NCBI GenBank assembly: GCA_964394585.1
Contig: CAYMYI010000050.1
Span: 1-27,885 of the forward strand
From: CAYUJH01 sp964394585
Lineage (GTDB): Bacteria; Bacteroidota; Bacteroidia; Cytophagales; Flammeovirgaceae
DNA length: 27,885 nucleotides
Direction: 5' to 3'
The translations under genes and the position numbers were made by a program. The notes beneath the pieces were generated by a model, which made no database searches, was not told the DNA's origin, and saw only the letters and a list, made by a program, of their open reading frames with translations. Position 1 is the first letter of the stretch, and each line of letters begins with the position of its first letter. Shown piece by piece: positions 17,448 through 24,522 of this stretch.

Positions 17448-17484
17448 TACCTCGTATCGGTATGACTCGGCCGAGGTATGTTTG
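17448..17484. promoter_or_regulatory. Divergent intergenic region: inverted repeats and possible -7 box
   Basis: TACCTCG (17448-17454) pairs with CGAGGTA (17472-17478), and nested in it is the 10-base palindrome CTCGGCCGAG (17466-17475). TATGTTTG (17477-17484) fits the Bacteroidota -7 element TAnnTTTG reading towards the sigma-factor gene, but a well-spaced -33 TTTG is not seen (the nearest is about 30 bases away). Such an arrangement could be a regulated promoter for the sigma operon; the evidence is only pattern-based. Confidence 0.3.
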
Positions 17485-17635
17485 GTTACAACTCGTGTAT
17501 TTTTTCTTTGCAAAAGTTCTTCAGAACGGCGGGAGTTTCCAACTCATTGGCAGATTTTGTTCATTTGTGCTGATACTTATGCAATTTTTTAGTATCGATT
17601 TGTAACGGAATTCTTCCCAAACGCATCTTACATTT

Positions 17636-18211
17636 ATGGAGGCAGCCGAGGAAATGGCGATGATCGATGAAGTGTTGGCAGGTAATCAGGCGGCGTTTCG
17701 CACGCTGATTGAAACTTACCAAGACTACGTGTATACGATTTGCCTGCGTGTATTGAAGGCTCCGGAAGACGCTGAAGAAGTGGCACAAGATGCGTTTGTA
17801 AAGGCTTATCAGAATCTGCCGCGTTTTCGCAAAGACGCCAAGTTTTCCACGTGGTTGTATCGCATTGCTTACAATGCTGCGTTGAGCCGCTTGCGGAAAA
17901 AGCGTATTAAAGGATACTCGCTCAGCGAGGTGGAAGAGTACCGCTTGCCTGTAGATCGGTGGATTCCTGCTTTCGAAGGGATTGTTGCCAAAGAACAGGC
18001 GTATCATCTGCATAAAGCGATTGAAACGCTTTCGGCAGAAGAACAAACCCTAATTACATTGTACTATTTGCAAGAACACTCCATCGAAGAGGTCTCTAAA
18101 AGCACAGGAATCAAACAAAATAATGTTAAGGTGAAGATTCACCGAGCACGAAAGAAGTTATATCGGCAACTTTCTGTAGCACTAAAATCGGAATTTAACG
18201 AACTTTTATAA
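17636..18211 (+). CDS. ECF-type RNA polymerase sigma factor
   Basis: 191 residues. Region 2 (about 20-88) contains the typical DAEEVAQDAFVKAYQNLPRF and FSTWLYRIAYNAALSRLRKK core- and -10-binding elements. Region 4 (about 122-178) has LSAEEQTLITLYYLQEHSIEEVSKSTGIKQ followed by NNVKVKIHRARKKL, the -35-binding helix-turn-helix. There is no region 1 or 3, which places it in the extracytoplasmic-function group. It is followed after 11 bases by a small membrane protein that may be its regulator, and then by an efflux adaptor that may be in the same transcript. The signal it senses is unknown. Confidence 0.92.
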   Translation: MEAAEEMAMIDEVLAGNQAAFRTLIETYQDYVYTICLRVLKAPEDAEEVAQDAFVKAYQNLPRFRKDAKFSTWLYRIAYNAALSRLRKKRIKGYSLSEVEEYRLPVDRWIPAFEGIVAKEQAYHLHKAIETLSAEEQTLITLYYLQEHSIEEVSKSTGIKQNNVKVKIHRARKKLYRQLSVALKSEFNELL

Positions 18212-18222
18212 CCTTTGACACC

Positions 18223-18639
18223 ATGAAGAAACACGAAGCTGAAAAGCGCATTGACCCTCTTTTAGAAGAAGCAATGAAAAACTATGCGATGGCAACGCCA
18301 GCCATCAACTTTGCAGACCGCACGATGTATAAATTGCGCGATGTCGCCATGATAACCTCCAATGCTGCTTATGCTTTAGGTAAAGGGTTTTACCGAACGA
18401 TATGGGTACTTTTTCTTTCTTTACTAAGCCTTATTATAGTGCCTTCCTTCACAAATGTAGAGGTAACACAAGAAGTGCAATATTGGCATCGAGTAGTAGA
18501 ACAACTCCCCGCTCCTTTACAAGAGTTTACAATTTCTACCGAAGTAGCTTGGCTGTTTTTGGGAGTTGCCCTGTTGGTGCTTTTTATCGTTTTTCTTGAT
18601 TTTTTCATGCCTAAACAATTCGCTCGTATCCGTTCATAG
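18223..18639 (+). CDS. Membrane protein paired with the ECF sigma factor (putative anti-sigma)
   Basis: 138 residues. A cytosolic-looking N-terminal ~55 residues (charged, MKKHEAEKRIDPLLEEAMKN) is followed by two membrane helices at about 61-78 and 108-127, with an extracytoplasmic loop between them. It begins 11 bases after the sigma-factor stop on the same strand. Position and topology suggest an anti-sigma or sigma-modulating role. However, the zinc-binding HxxxCxxC motif of ZAS anti-sigma factors is absent and no family is recognised, so the role is inferred from context alone. Confidence 0.6.
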   Translation: MKKHEAEKRIDPLLEEAMKNYAMATPAINFADRTMYKLRDVAMITSNAAYALGKGFYRTIWVLFLSLLSLIIVPSFTNVEVTQEVQYWHRVVEQLPAPLQEFTISTEVAWLFLGVALLVLFIVFLDFFMPKQFARIRS

Positions 18640-18725
18640 CTACAAAAACAGCTTTCGTATAAACTAGGTCCGTTTTGTAAAATAAATTGCAATAACTTAC
18701 AGCTATCATTCAAAGCAAACTACTT

Positions 18726-20102
18726 ATGGCAACAGCAAAAAAGAAATCGAACAAAAGATTGTATTTAATACTCGCCGGTGTGTTGGTGGCAGTGATTGTT
18801 TTAGCAGCAATAGGGCGCTCGCAAGGGTGGATCGGAAAACCACCCACCAAACGCGTTCAACTCGCCGAAGCTGAAAAGGCAACTATTGTAGAACAAGTGA
18901 GTGCTTCTGGTCGAGTGCAGCCGGTTGAAGAAGTGAGCATCAGTGCAGAGGTATCCGGTGAAATTAAAGAGTTGTATGTAGAGGAAGGAGATTCCGTACA
19001 CATTGATACCCCCCTTTTAAAAGTACGCCCAGATAACTTGCTTGCCATTGTAGAACGAGCACAGGCGACACTCAACACCCAAAAGGCAAATTTAGCGCAA
19101 TCGAAAGCGAGGCTTTCACAGTCGAAAGCCCAATTTATGCAAGCCGAACTAAACTATAAACGAAACAAAGAACTCTACGAGCAAGAGGTTATTTCGGCAC
19201 AAGAGTTTGAAACGGCAGAAGCCAATTTCGAAACAGCAAAAGCCGATATGGCAGCCTCTGAACAAAGCGTGGAGGCCGCTAAATTTACGGTGCTAAGTGC
19301 CGAGGCATCCCTCGACGAAGCCCGTAAAAACTTAGGGCTTACCAACGTTTATTCCCCAATGGAAGGCATCATTACGTACTTAGCCGTGGAAAAAGGCGAA
19401 ACCGTGCTTGGTACACAGCAAATGCAGGGTACCGAAATTTTGCGTATTGCCAACTTAAACGAAATGGAAGTTCGGGTGAACGTAAACGAAAACGACATCA
19501 TCCGCGTGAGCGTTGGAGATACCGCTATCATCGACGTGGACTCTTACTCGTACATGAACGAACGTTTCAAAGGTGTGGTAACGTCGATTGCAAACTCGGC
19601 AAATGCTACAGCCTCTACCGATGCGGTTACTGAATTTGAAGTGAAAATTCGCATTTTGAACGATTCGTACAAACATTTAGCAACGCCAGAAAATCCTTCT
19701 CCTTTCCGCCCGGGCATGACTGCAAGCGTAGATATCATCACCGAGCAGAAATCGGATATATTAACCGTTCCGCTTGCTGCAGTTACTACACGCAAAAAAG
19801 AAAACAAAAAGGAAGGTGAACAACGCGCTACCTCTACTACTCCGGAGGAAGACGACCTAAAAGAAGTTGTATTTATGTACGAAGATGGAAAAGTAAAAAT
19901 GGTAGAGGTTACTACAGGCATTAGCGATTTTGAAAATATTGAAATCTTAAGTGGTGTGGAAGAAGGGCAAACCATTGTGAAAGGGCCTTTCTTAATGGTT
20001 TCAAAAACGTTGAAAGATGGCGACCTAGTAGAAAACATGGAGCGCGAAAAGAAAAAAGAAGAAAATGAAGAGACTAATGAAGACCCTTCTGAAGAAGAGT
20101 AG
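18726..20102 (+). CDS. MacA/HlyD-type efflux periplasmic adaptor
   Basis: 458 residues. An N-terminal membrane anchor (about 11-30) is followed by the first half of a lipoyl domain (VSASGRVQPVEEVSISAEVSG, GDSVHIDTPLL). A long Ala/Gln/Glu-rich coiled-coil hairpin (about 110-200), the second lipoyl half (NVYSPMEGIITYL), beta-barrel and membrane-proximal domains follow, with a highly charged Glu/Lys tail. It joins an inner-membrane transporter to an outer-membrane channel in tripartite pumps of the MacAB-TolC type. Usually macB-like ABC genes and a TolC gene lie next to it. Here none does: a strong terminator follows directly and the next genes belong to another system. It is thus an orphan adaptor, possibly controlled by the ECF sigma factor upstream, 86 bases after the sigma-partner gene. 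Confidence 0.88.
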   Translation: MATAKKKSNKRLYLILAGVLVAVIVLAAIGRSQGWIGKPPTKRVQLAEAEKATIVEQVSASGRVQPVEEVSISAEVSGEIKELYVEEGDSVHIDTPLLKVRPDNLLAIVERAQATLNTQKANLAQSKARLSQSKAQFMQAELNYKRNKELYEQEVISAQEFETAEANFETAKADMAASEQSVEAAKFTVLSAEASLDEARKNLGLTNVYSPMEGIITYLAVEKGETVLGTQQMQGTEILRIANLNEMEVRVNVNENDIIRVSVGDTAIIDVDSYSYMNERFKGVVTSIANSANATASTDAVTEFEVKIRILNDSYKHLATPENPSPFRPGMTASVDIITEQKSDILTVPLAAVTTRKKENKKEGEQRATSTTPEEDDLKEVVFMYEDGKVKMVEVTTGISDFENIEILSGVEEGQTIVKGPFLMVSKTLKDGDLVENMEREKKKEENEETNEDPSEEE

Positions 20103-20122
20103 GTCTTGAACATAGCGTATGC

Positions 20123-20165
20123 AAAAGCCTGTAGTTTTTTAAGAGATTACAGGCTTTTTTCTTTT
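20123..20165 (+). terminator. Intrinsic terminator after the efflux adaptor
   Basis: AAAAGCCTGTA (20123-20133) pairs perfectly with TACAGGCTTTT (20148-20158), an 11-base stem with a 14-base loop, followed by a T-rich tail (TTCTTTT). It starts 21 bases after the adaptor stop codon and ends the plus-strand sigma/adaptor region. The A-run on the other side could let it work for the converging fur gene as well. Confidence 0.85.
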
Positions 20166-20233
20166 ATGTAGTGTGAAGTTACAAACCAAACGAGTGCAGC
20201 ATACGCTCACAGTAATTTGCCACTTAGCCAATA

Positions 20234-20614
20234 CTAAGAAAGACAATCCTTACATTGACCTATCAATAAAAGCTCTGCTGAGTCAATTTTATGTTGGGGC
20301 ACACGTGGTATAGAAATTTCTAAATCCAGACATTCCGTCTTACCACAATCCCGACACTGAAAGTGCGGATGTAAGTCTGTATGATGAGAAGAGTTGCATT
20401 CTTTGCATCTTGCATACCACTGCAATCCATCCTTTCCTTTGAATGTATGCAGTATACCTTCATCATCCAACCTTTCTAAAATACGGTAAACAGTAGACTT
20501 GTTCATTTTCGACTTCAAACGTTCTACCAAATCTATCGATGATATTGCTGTATTGCTTTGCTCAAAAAGCTCGAGCAAGCTATTAACCGATTTTGTTCTT
20601 CTAATTACTCCCAT
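20234..20614 (-). CDS. Fur-family metalloregulator, Zur-like
   Basis: 126 residues. The N-terminal winged helix includes SKMNKSTVYRILERLDDEGILH (35-56), the DNA-recognition region of the Fur family. The C-terminal metal/dimer domain has HHTDLHPHFQCRDCGKTEC, with His77, 78, 82, 84 and Cys87, 90 and 95, plus the structural pair Cys121-xx-Cys124. It is compact (Fur is about 140-150), as are many Bacteroidota Zur-like members. It is divergent from an ABC-transporter operon; the 84-base gap holds two dyads that are its likely operators, implying autoregulation. A TAAATTTG -7-like element (20619-20626, minus strand) lies only four bases before the start codon, which would make the mRNA almost leaderless if used. 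Zinc as co-repressor is inferred from the Cys/His set and from the DUF1826-like remnant at the end of the window. Confidence 0.88.
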   Translation of the reverse strand: MGVIRRTKSVNSLLELFEQSNTAISSIDLVERLKSKMNKSTVYRILERLDDEGILHTFKGKDGLQWYARCKECNSSHHTDLHPHFQCRDCGKTECLDLEISIPRVPQHKIDSAELLLIGQCKDCLS

Positions 20615-20627
20615 GTTTCAAATTTAT

Positions 20628-20678
20628 CGCAACTTAGTTGCATTAAAAATTTATTCTTATGTTTGCGACAGTGTTGCA
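20628..20678. promoter_or_regulatory. Divergent operator/promoter with two Fur-type dyads
   Basis: Site 1 is CGCAAC-TTA-GTTGCA (20628-20642) and site 2 is TGCGAC-AGT-GTTGCA (20664-20678), with centres 36 bases apart. Between and overlapping them on the plus strand is a Bacteroidota-type promoter: a TTG at 20638-20640 within site 1, 17 bases, then TATGTTTG (20658-20665), whose last bases overlap site 2. Binding at both sites would block the -33 and the -7/start region of the ABC operon. The same pattern recurs at 24318-24368 and at 26825-26839, which supports it being a real operator. The assignment to the neighbouring Fur-family protein is inference. Confidence 0.75.
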
Positions 20679-20698
20679 TTAAGGAAAAAATTAATTCT

Positions 20699-21400
20699 AT
20701 GATACAATTACAAAACGCTAGTAAATCCTTCAAAGGACAACTTGCAGTACAAAATTTGAATTTGCAAGTGAATGAAGGCGAAATATTGGGGCTTTTGGGA
20801 GCAAATGGCGCCGGAAAATCTACCACCATCAATATGCTTTTAGGCTTTTTAGCACCCGATTCAGGTACAGTGAAGATTGACGAAAAGGAAACGTTTAAGC
20901 AAGCAGTGGAAGTTCGCAAACTTGTTGGTTATATACCCGAAAATGTCAACCTATACCCCTACTTATCAGGACTTGAAAACCTGGATTATTTCTGCAGGCT
21001 GGCAGGATTAAAATATTCCAAAACCAAACTTCAAGAGTTTCTTTCAACTTGTGGTTTACAGTCTGAAGCCCACCACAAAAAGGTCTCAGAGTATTCAAAA
21101 GGCATGCGGCAAAAAGTGGGCATTGCCATCGCCTATGCTAAAAAGGCAAAAGTCTATCTGCTAGACGAGCCAGCAAGTGGCCTGGATCCTATGGCGAGCA
21201 ATGAACTTTCTGAATTGCTCAAGAAACTGGCAGCAGAGGGAGCAACTATTCTTATGGCATCGCATGATATTTTTCGAGTGCGAGAGGTATGTCATCGCAT
21301 TGGTATTCTTAAGCAAGGAGCTCTGGTTAAGGAACTCCGCAGCGAAGAAGTTAGTGCCAATGAACTAGAGCAACTGTATTTGCAATACATGACCAATTAA
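20699..21400 (+). CDS. ABC transporter ATP-binding protein
   Basis: 233 residues from the ATG at 20699. The open frame extends upstream to 20558, but that part overlaps the fur gene and the operator and is not ATPase-like, so the shorter form is chosen. Walker A is GANGAGKST (34-42), the signature is YSKGM in place of LSGGQ (132-136), Walker B is VYLLDEP (152-158) and the H-loop is His189. It belongs to the CcmA/NosF-type ATPases of ABC-2 systems. The gene is followed by two large DUF3526-type permease genes, forming a three-gene operon under the dyad-containing promoter. The substrate is unknown; a link to metal limitation is suggested by the adjacent Fur-family gene. Confidence 0.93.
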   Translation: MIQLQNASKSFKGQLAVQNLNLQVNEGEILGLLGANGAGKSTTINMLLGFLAPDSGTVKIDEKETFKQAVEVRKLVGYIPENVNLYPYLSGLENLDYFCRLAGLKYSKTKLQEFLSTCGLQSEAHHKKVSEYSKGMRQKVGIAIAYAKKAKVYLLDEPASGLDPMASNELSELLKKLAAEGATILMASHDIFRVREVCHRIGILKQGALVKELRSEEVSANELEQLYLQYMTN

Positions 21401-21410
21401 CCCAAAAGCT

Positions 21411-22820
21411 ATGTGGAATATATTCAAAAATGAATGGCTTTATTACAGCCGAACGCCTTGGCTTTTAGGCATTAGTGTAGGCTTTGTTCTAGTGCTGATT
21501 TTGTCTATTGCGCTGGGAAACTATCAAATACAAAAGCAAACAAAGCAATACATGACAGCCAAAAATGAACTGAGAACGCAATGGGAAAGTATTGATGCTA
21601 TGAACCCACATAGCGCAGCTCATTACGGAACCTATGTGTTTAAGCCCGCAAATTTATTGAGCAGTTTGGATGAGGGTGTTAATAGCATCACGGGAAATGT
21701 ACTGCGGGTAGAAGGACACGTACAAAACGAAATGGTACATTCTGAAGCATCCCAAATGCAAACCGTTAGCAAATTCGGAAAGCTTAAAAGTTCTTTATTA
21801 CTACAATATATCGTCCCAATTTTATTGATTTTCCTAGCATTCAGCAGCATCAGTACTGAAAAACGAAGTGGGAGATTGAAACTGCTGGTATTGCAGGGAG
21901 CAAAGCCCTCTTCGCTAATTTTAGGTAAAACGCTTTCCATATGGTTGTACGGAGTGGGGCTATTAGCTTTGACTATTTTGACGTACGCAATCTTTAATCT
22001 GGGAGACTTGAATGGGGATGTATTAAGTCGTACTGCCCTATTTTTCTTGTCTCACAGTTTATACTATTTCATCGTTACAGGTCTAACGGTTTTCTTCTCG
22101 GCACGCTGGCAAAACTCTACGATAGCTCTAACTTCTATGTTAGGTATATGGATAATTTGGACGATTTTCCTACCCAATATTCTGATGAGTTCGGTTGAGA
22201 AATGGCATGAATTACCCAGCCGAAATGAGTTTAAAGCAGCCATGAGAGAAGACCGCTCCAAGGGTCTGGATGGGCATAACCCTTCCGATGAACGATCCAA
22301 AGAATTGGAAGCCAAAGTTTTGAAAGAATATGGCGTCGATAGCCTCTCTCAGCTACCTATTAATTTTGACGGAATTGTGATGCAAGAAGATGAAGAGTAT
22401 GGCAACAAGGTCTGGGATAAGCATTTTGGTGAGTTGAAAAACGTGTTTATACAACAAAAACAGTTGTATCAACTGGGTGGCATTGTGAACCCTTTTATTT
22501 CCTTGCAAAATGCAAGTATGGGCTTTTCAGGAAATGATAATTTACATCATCAGGAGTTTTTAGTACAAGTAGAAAACTACCGTAGAGTATTCATCAAAAC
22601 GCTTAACGATAAACACGCTTTTGGTGGTTCAAAAACAGGCGATTGGGGCTGGCAAGCTGATAATGATTTCTTTAAATCCGTGCCAGATTTTGAGCATCAA
22701 CCTACCGCTTTGACTTCGATGCTACCGCATTATATCACAGATGTATTGCTGTTAATCGGGTGGACAATCTTGGTATTAGGCTTGATGATTTTGGGAACTA
22801 GAAAAATACAAGTACTATGA
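21411..22820 (+). CDS. ABC-2 type permease, DUF3526-like (first copy)
   Basis: 469 residues. A first membrane helix at about 15-35 is followed by a long extracytoplasmic segment (to about 130). A set of helices about 135-275 includes LLLQYIVPILLIFLAFSSISTEKRSGRLKLLVLQGAKP, typical of ABC-2 permeases related to NosY. A second large soluble loop (about 280-430, with HEFLVQVENYRRVF) and a last helix near the C-terminus (LLLIGWTILVLGLMIL) follow. Two big loops and this topology fit the DUF3526 permeases, usually found as pairs with one ATPase. It lies 10 bases after the ATPase gene, and its stop overlaps the next start (ATGA). Confidence 0.85.
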   Translation: MWNIFKNEWLYYSRTPWLLGISVGFVLVLILSIALGNYQIQKQTKQYMTAKNELRTQWESIDAMNPHSAAHYGTYVFKPANLLSSLDEGVNSITGNVLRVEGHVQNEMVHSEASQMQTVSKFGKLKSSLLLQYIVPILLIFLAFSSISTEKRSGRLKLLVLQGAKPSSLILGKTLSIWLYGVGLLALTILTYAIFNLGDLNGDVLSRTALFFLSHSLYYFIVTGLTVFFSARWQNSTIALTSMLGIWIIWTIFLPNILMSSVEKWHELPSRNEFKAAMREDRSKGLDGHNPSDERSKELEAKVLKEYGVDSLSQLPINFDGIVMQEDEEYGNKVWDKHFGELKNVFIQQKQLYQLGGIVNPFISLQNASMGFSGNDNLHHQEFLVQVENYRRVFIKTLNDKHAFGGSKTGDWGWQADNDFFKSVPDFEHQPTALTSMLPHYITDVLLLIGWTILVLGLMILGTRKIQVL

Positions 22821-24098
22821 AAAGCCTGATTATATTCTCATACGAATGGAAGCATTTTATTAAAAATCCTTTCAAAATAGTGGCTGTATTCCTTTTTGTA
22901 ATTGCCGGGCTTTATGGTTTGCAGAATGGGCATAGACTGTACGAAGAACAATCTGCCGAAATCGAGAAAATAAAGATTAAGGCTGAAGAAGAAAAGAACA
23001 AATACCTTACGCAGTATGAAGAGGGAAAAATGATTAATGAAGATCGTCCTTGGATAGATATGAGCACCCCTTTTTGGGCAATTTGGTGGACACCGACTTA
23101 TCACTTCAAAACACCTTCGCCCGCTATGGTGTACAGCATTGGGCAGGCAGAACAATATGGCTTTTATAAACGAATTACCTTTTGGGCAAGCCCATATGAT
23201 GCAGATATGGCAGAAGAAATTGCCAATCCTGAACGCCTTCAAACAGGGACGCTAGATTTTGCTTTTGTCCTGCTCTTTCTATTGCCACTCTTGTTATTGA
23301 TTTTGCTGTACAACATAAAAAGCACAGAAGCCGAACAAGGCTTTCTGCCATTGATTGAAGTGCAAACGACCTCTAAAAATAGCTGGCTGCTAGCTCGAAT
23401 GGCGTTTTATTTTCTGCTTGCTACTTTGGTCATCATAAGTTTATTGGTCTATGGAGCAATGCTTACAAATGTGTTTAAAACCGCAGGTGAAGCCTTTGTG
23501 CAAATGCTGCTTTATACCTTATTGTACCTTGCCTTTTGGTCGTTCATCTTCTTTTTCATTTTAAAAAACGGGAAAAGTATTTTGGGTAATACGCTGCAAA
23601 TGGTGGGTGTTTGGTTGATGTTCGCTTTTGTCATTCCTGCCATTGTTCATCAAAGCATAAGCATCGTCAAACCTGCCAATTTGATGACCGATTTTATTGA
23701 GGTAAGAGATAAACAGCAAGACCTTTATGCCAACGATAGCCTTTTTGAACAAAAACTGCTTGAATTGTTCCCTGAAATCGTGAAGAGTCCTGTCTATCAA
23801 GACAGTACCAAAATCAACAGGGCATGGAATAATTCTGCATCTGCTTTGGTGAATGAACTCAAAAAAGAGAGTATTCAACCTATTGAAGAAGAAAGTCAGA
23901 AAAAAAACAGCTTGATACAAGCCACCTATTGGTTCAATCCGATGACATTTTTCCAAAACAAACTCAATAGCATTGCTCAAACGCATTATCAAGATTACCA
24001 AGCCTATCGAAATGACATACAGGCTTTGATTGATAAACGCACAGCGGTTTTAGTCAAGGAAGTTTGGAACGATGCAAAAGTCGATAAAGAGAAATATT
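22817..24098 (+). CDS. ABC-2 type permease, DUF3526-like (second copy), cut by assembly gap
   Basis: About 427 residues are visible before a run of ten N interrupts the frame. It is paralogous to the upstream permease: first helix about 17-36, a long loop with Trp/Pro-rich WAIWWTPTYHF, helices about 148-170 and 195-300, then a second loop ending RTAVLVKEVWNDAKVDKEKY. The C-terminal membrane helix present in the first copy is missing, so the 3' end lies in the gap or was lost. Reading through the N bases gives a short tail that is actually antisense fur-pseudogene sequence and should not be trusted. It probably forms a heterodimeric membrane domain with the first permease. Confidence 0.82.
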
Positions 24099-24108
24099 NN
24101 NNNNNNNN
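24099..24108. other. Assembly gap (10 N)
   Basis: Ten unknown bases, probably a scaffolding placeholder of unknown true size. It falls exactly where permease sequence changes into a decayed second fur copy, consistent with an assembly break at repeated sequence. Confidence 0.95.
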
Positions 24109-24304
24109 CGCCATGATAAATGTAGTATTGAGTAGTGTGAAGTAAACCTTCTTCATCCAACTTTTTAAAATACGGTAAATAGTACACAGGTTCATTTTAG
24201 ATTTCAGACGTTCTACCAAATCTATCCCTGATATTGCGGCATTGCTTTGCACAAAAAAGTTCGAGTAAGCTATCAACTTATTTTGTTCTTCTTATTACTC
24301 CTAT
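24109..24304 (-). pseudogene. Decayed duplicate of the fur-like regulator
   Basis: The minus strand here aligns along its length to the 5' half of the intact fur-like gene at 20234-20614. The start codon has become ATA (24302-24304). Codon 9 has become TAA. A base is gained after the LLELF segment (CTTTTTGAG to CTTTTTTGTG). A G is lost in the AGG-TTG (Arg-Leu) segment after YRIL. In shifted frames SNAAISGIDLVERLKSKMN and DEEGLLHT are still readable. The C-terminal metal domain is absent, cut by the assembly gap. It is clearly non-functional. Confidence 0.85.
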
Positions 24305-24317
24305 GTTATGAATTTAA

Positions 24318-24368
24318 TGCAACTAAGTCGCATTAAAAATTTATTCTTATGTTTGCGACATTGTTGCA
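24318..24368. promoter_or_regulatory. Second copy of the divergent operator/promoter
   Basis: A near-identical copy of the fur/ABC intergenic region: about 58 of 63 aligned bases match 20621-20683. The sites are TGCAAC-TAA-GTCGCA (24318-24332) and TGCGAC-ATT-GTTGCA (24354-24368), with the same -7 box TATGTTTG at 24348-24355. The changes inside the sites still fit TGCRAC-nnn-GTYGCA, while the flanking coding sequences have decayed, suggesting that the control region is still in use. The next intact plus-strand gene is the DUF5916 protein about 155-190 bases downstream. Confidence 0.7.
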
Positions 24369-24390
24369 TTAAGCAATTGCTGATTATGTG

Positions 24391-24505
24391 ATGAGAGTGC
24401 AGAAATGAGCTAAGCCTTCAACGAGCAAATTGCCGTGCTCCGTTTGAACTTAAAAGTCAAACGAGGCAAAATACCAGGGATTTTGTGGGCAAGTGGCGCA
24501 TTGTT
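24391..24505 (+). pseudogene. Decayed 5' fragment of a duplicate ABC ATPase gene
   Basis: Downstream of the second operator, the plus strand aligns to the first ~37 codons of the ATPase gene at 20699. IAVLRLNLKVKRGKIPGIL corresponds to LAVQNLNLQVNEGEILGLL, up to just before the Walker A lysine (GANGA versus WASGA). Stop codons interrupt it (for example AAATGAGCTAAG near the start), and the rest of the gene is missing. With the fur pseudogene it shows that a whole divergent unit was once duplicated here. Confidence 0.75.
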
Positions 24506-24522
24506 TCTCAAATTAAATCAGG

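Noticed and set aside
20558..20698. N-terminal extension of the ABC ATPase
   Set aside because: It overlaps the fur-like gene and the operator/promoter; the ATPase fold begins at the internal Met at 20699.
24004..24276. Frame spanning the N gap on the minus strand, looking like an intact small regulator
   Set aside because: It joins the decayed fur copy to antisense permease sequence through the gap; it is an artefact of a frameshifted pseudogene.
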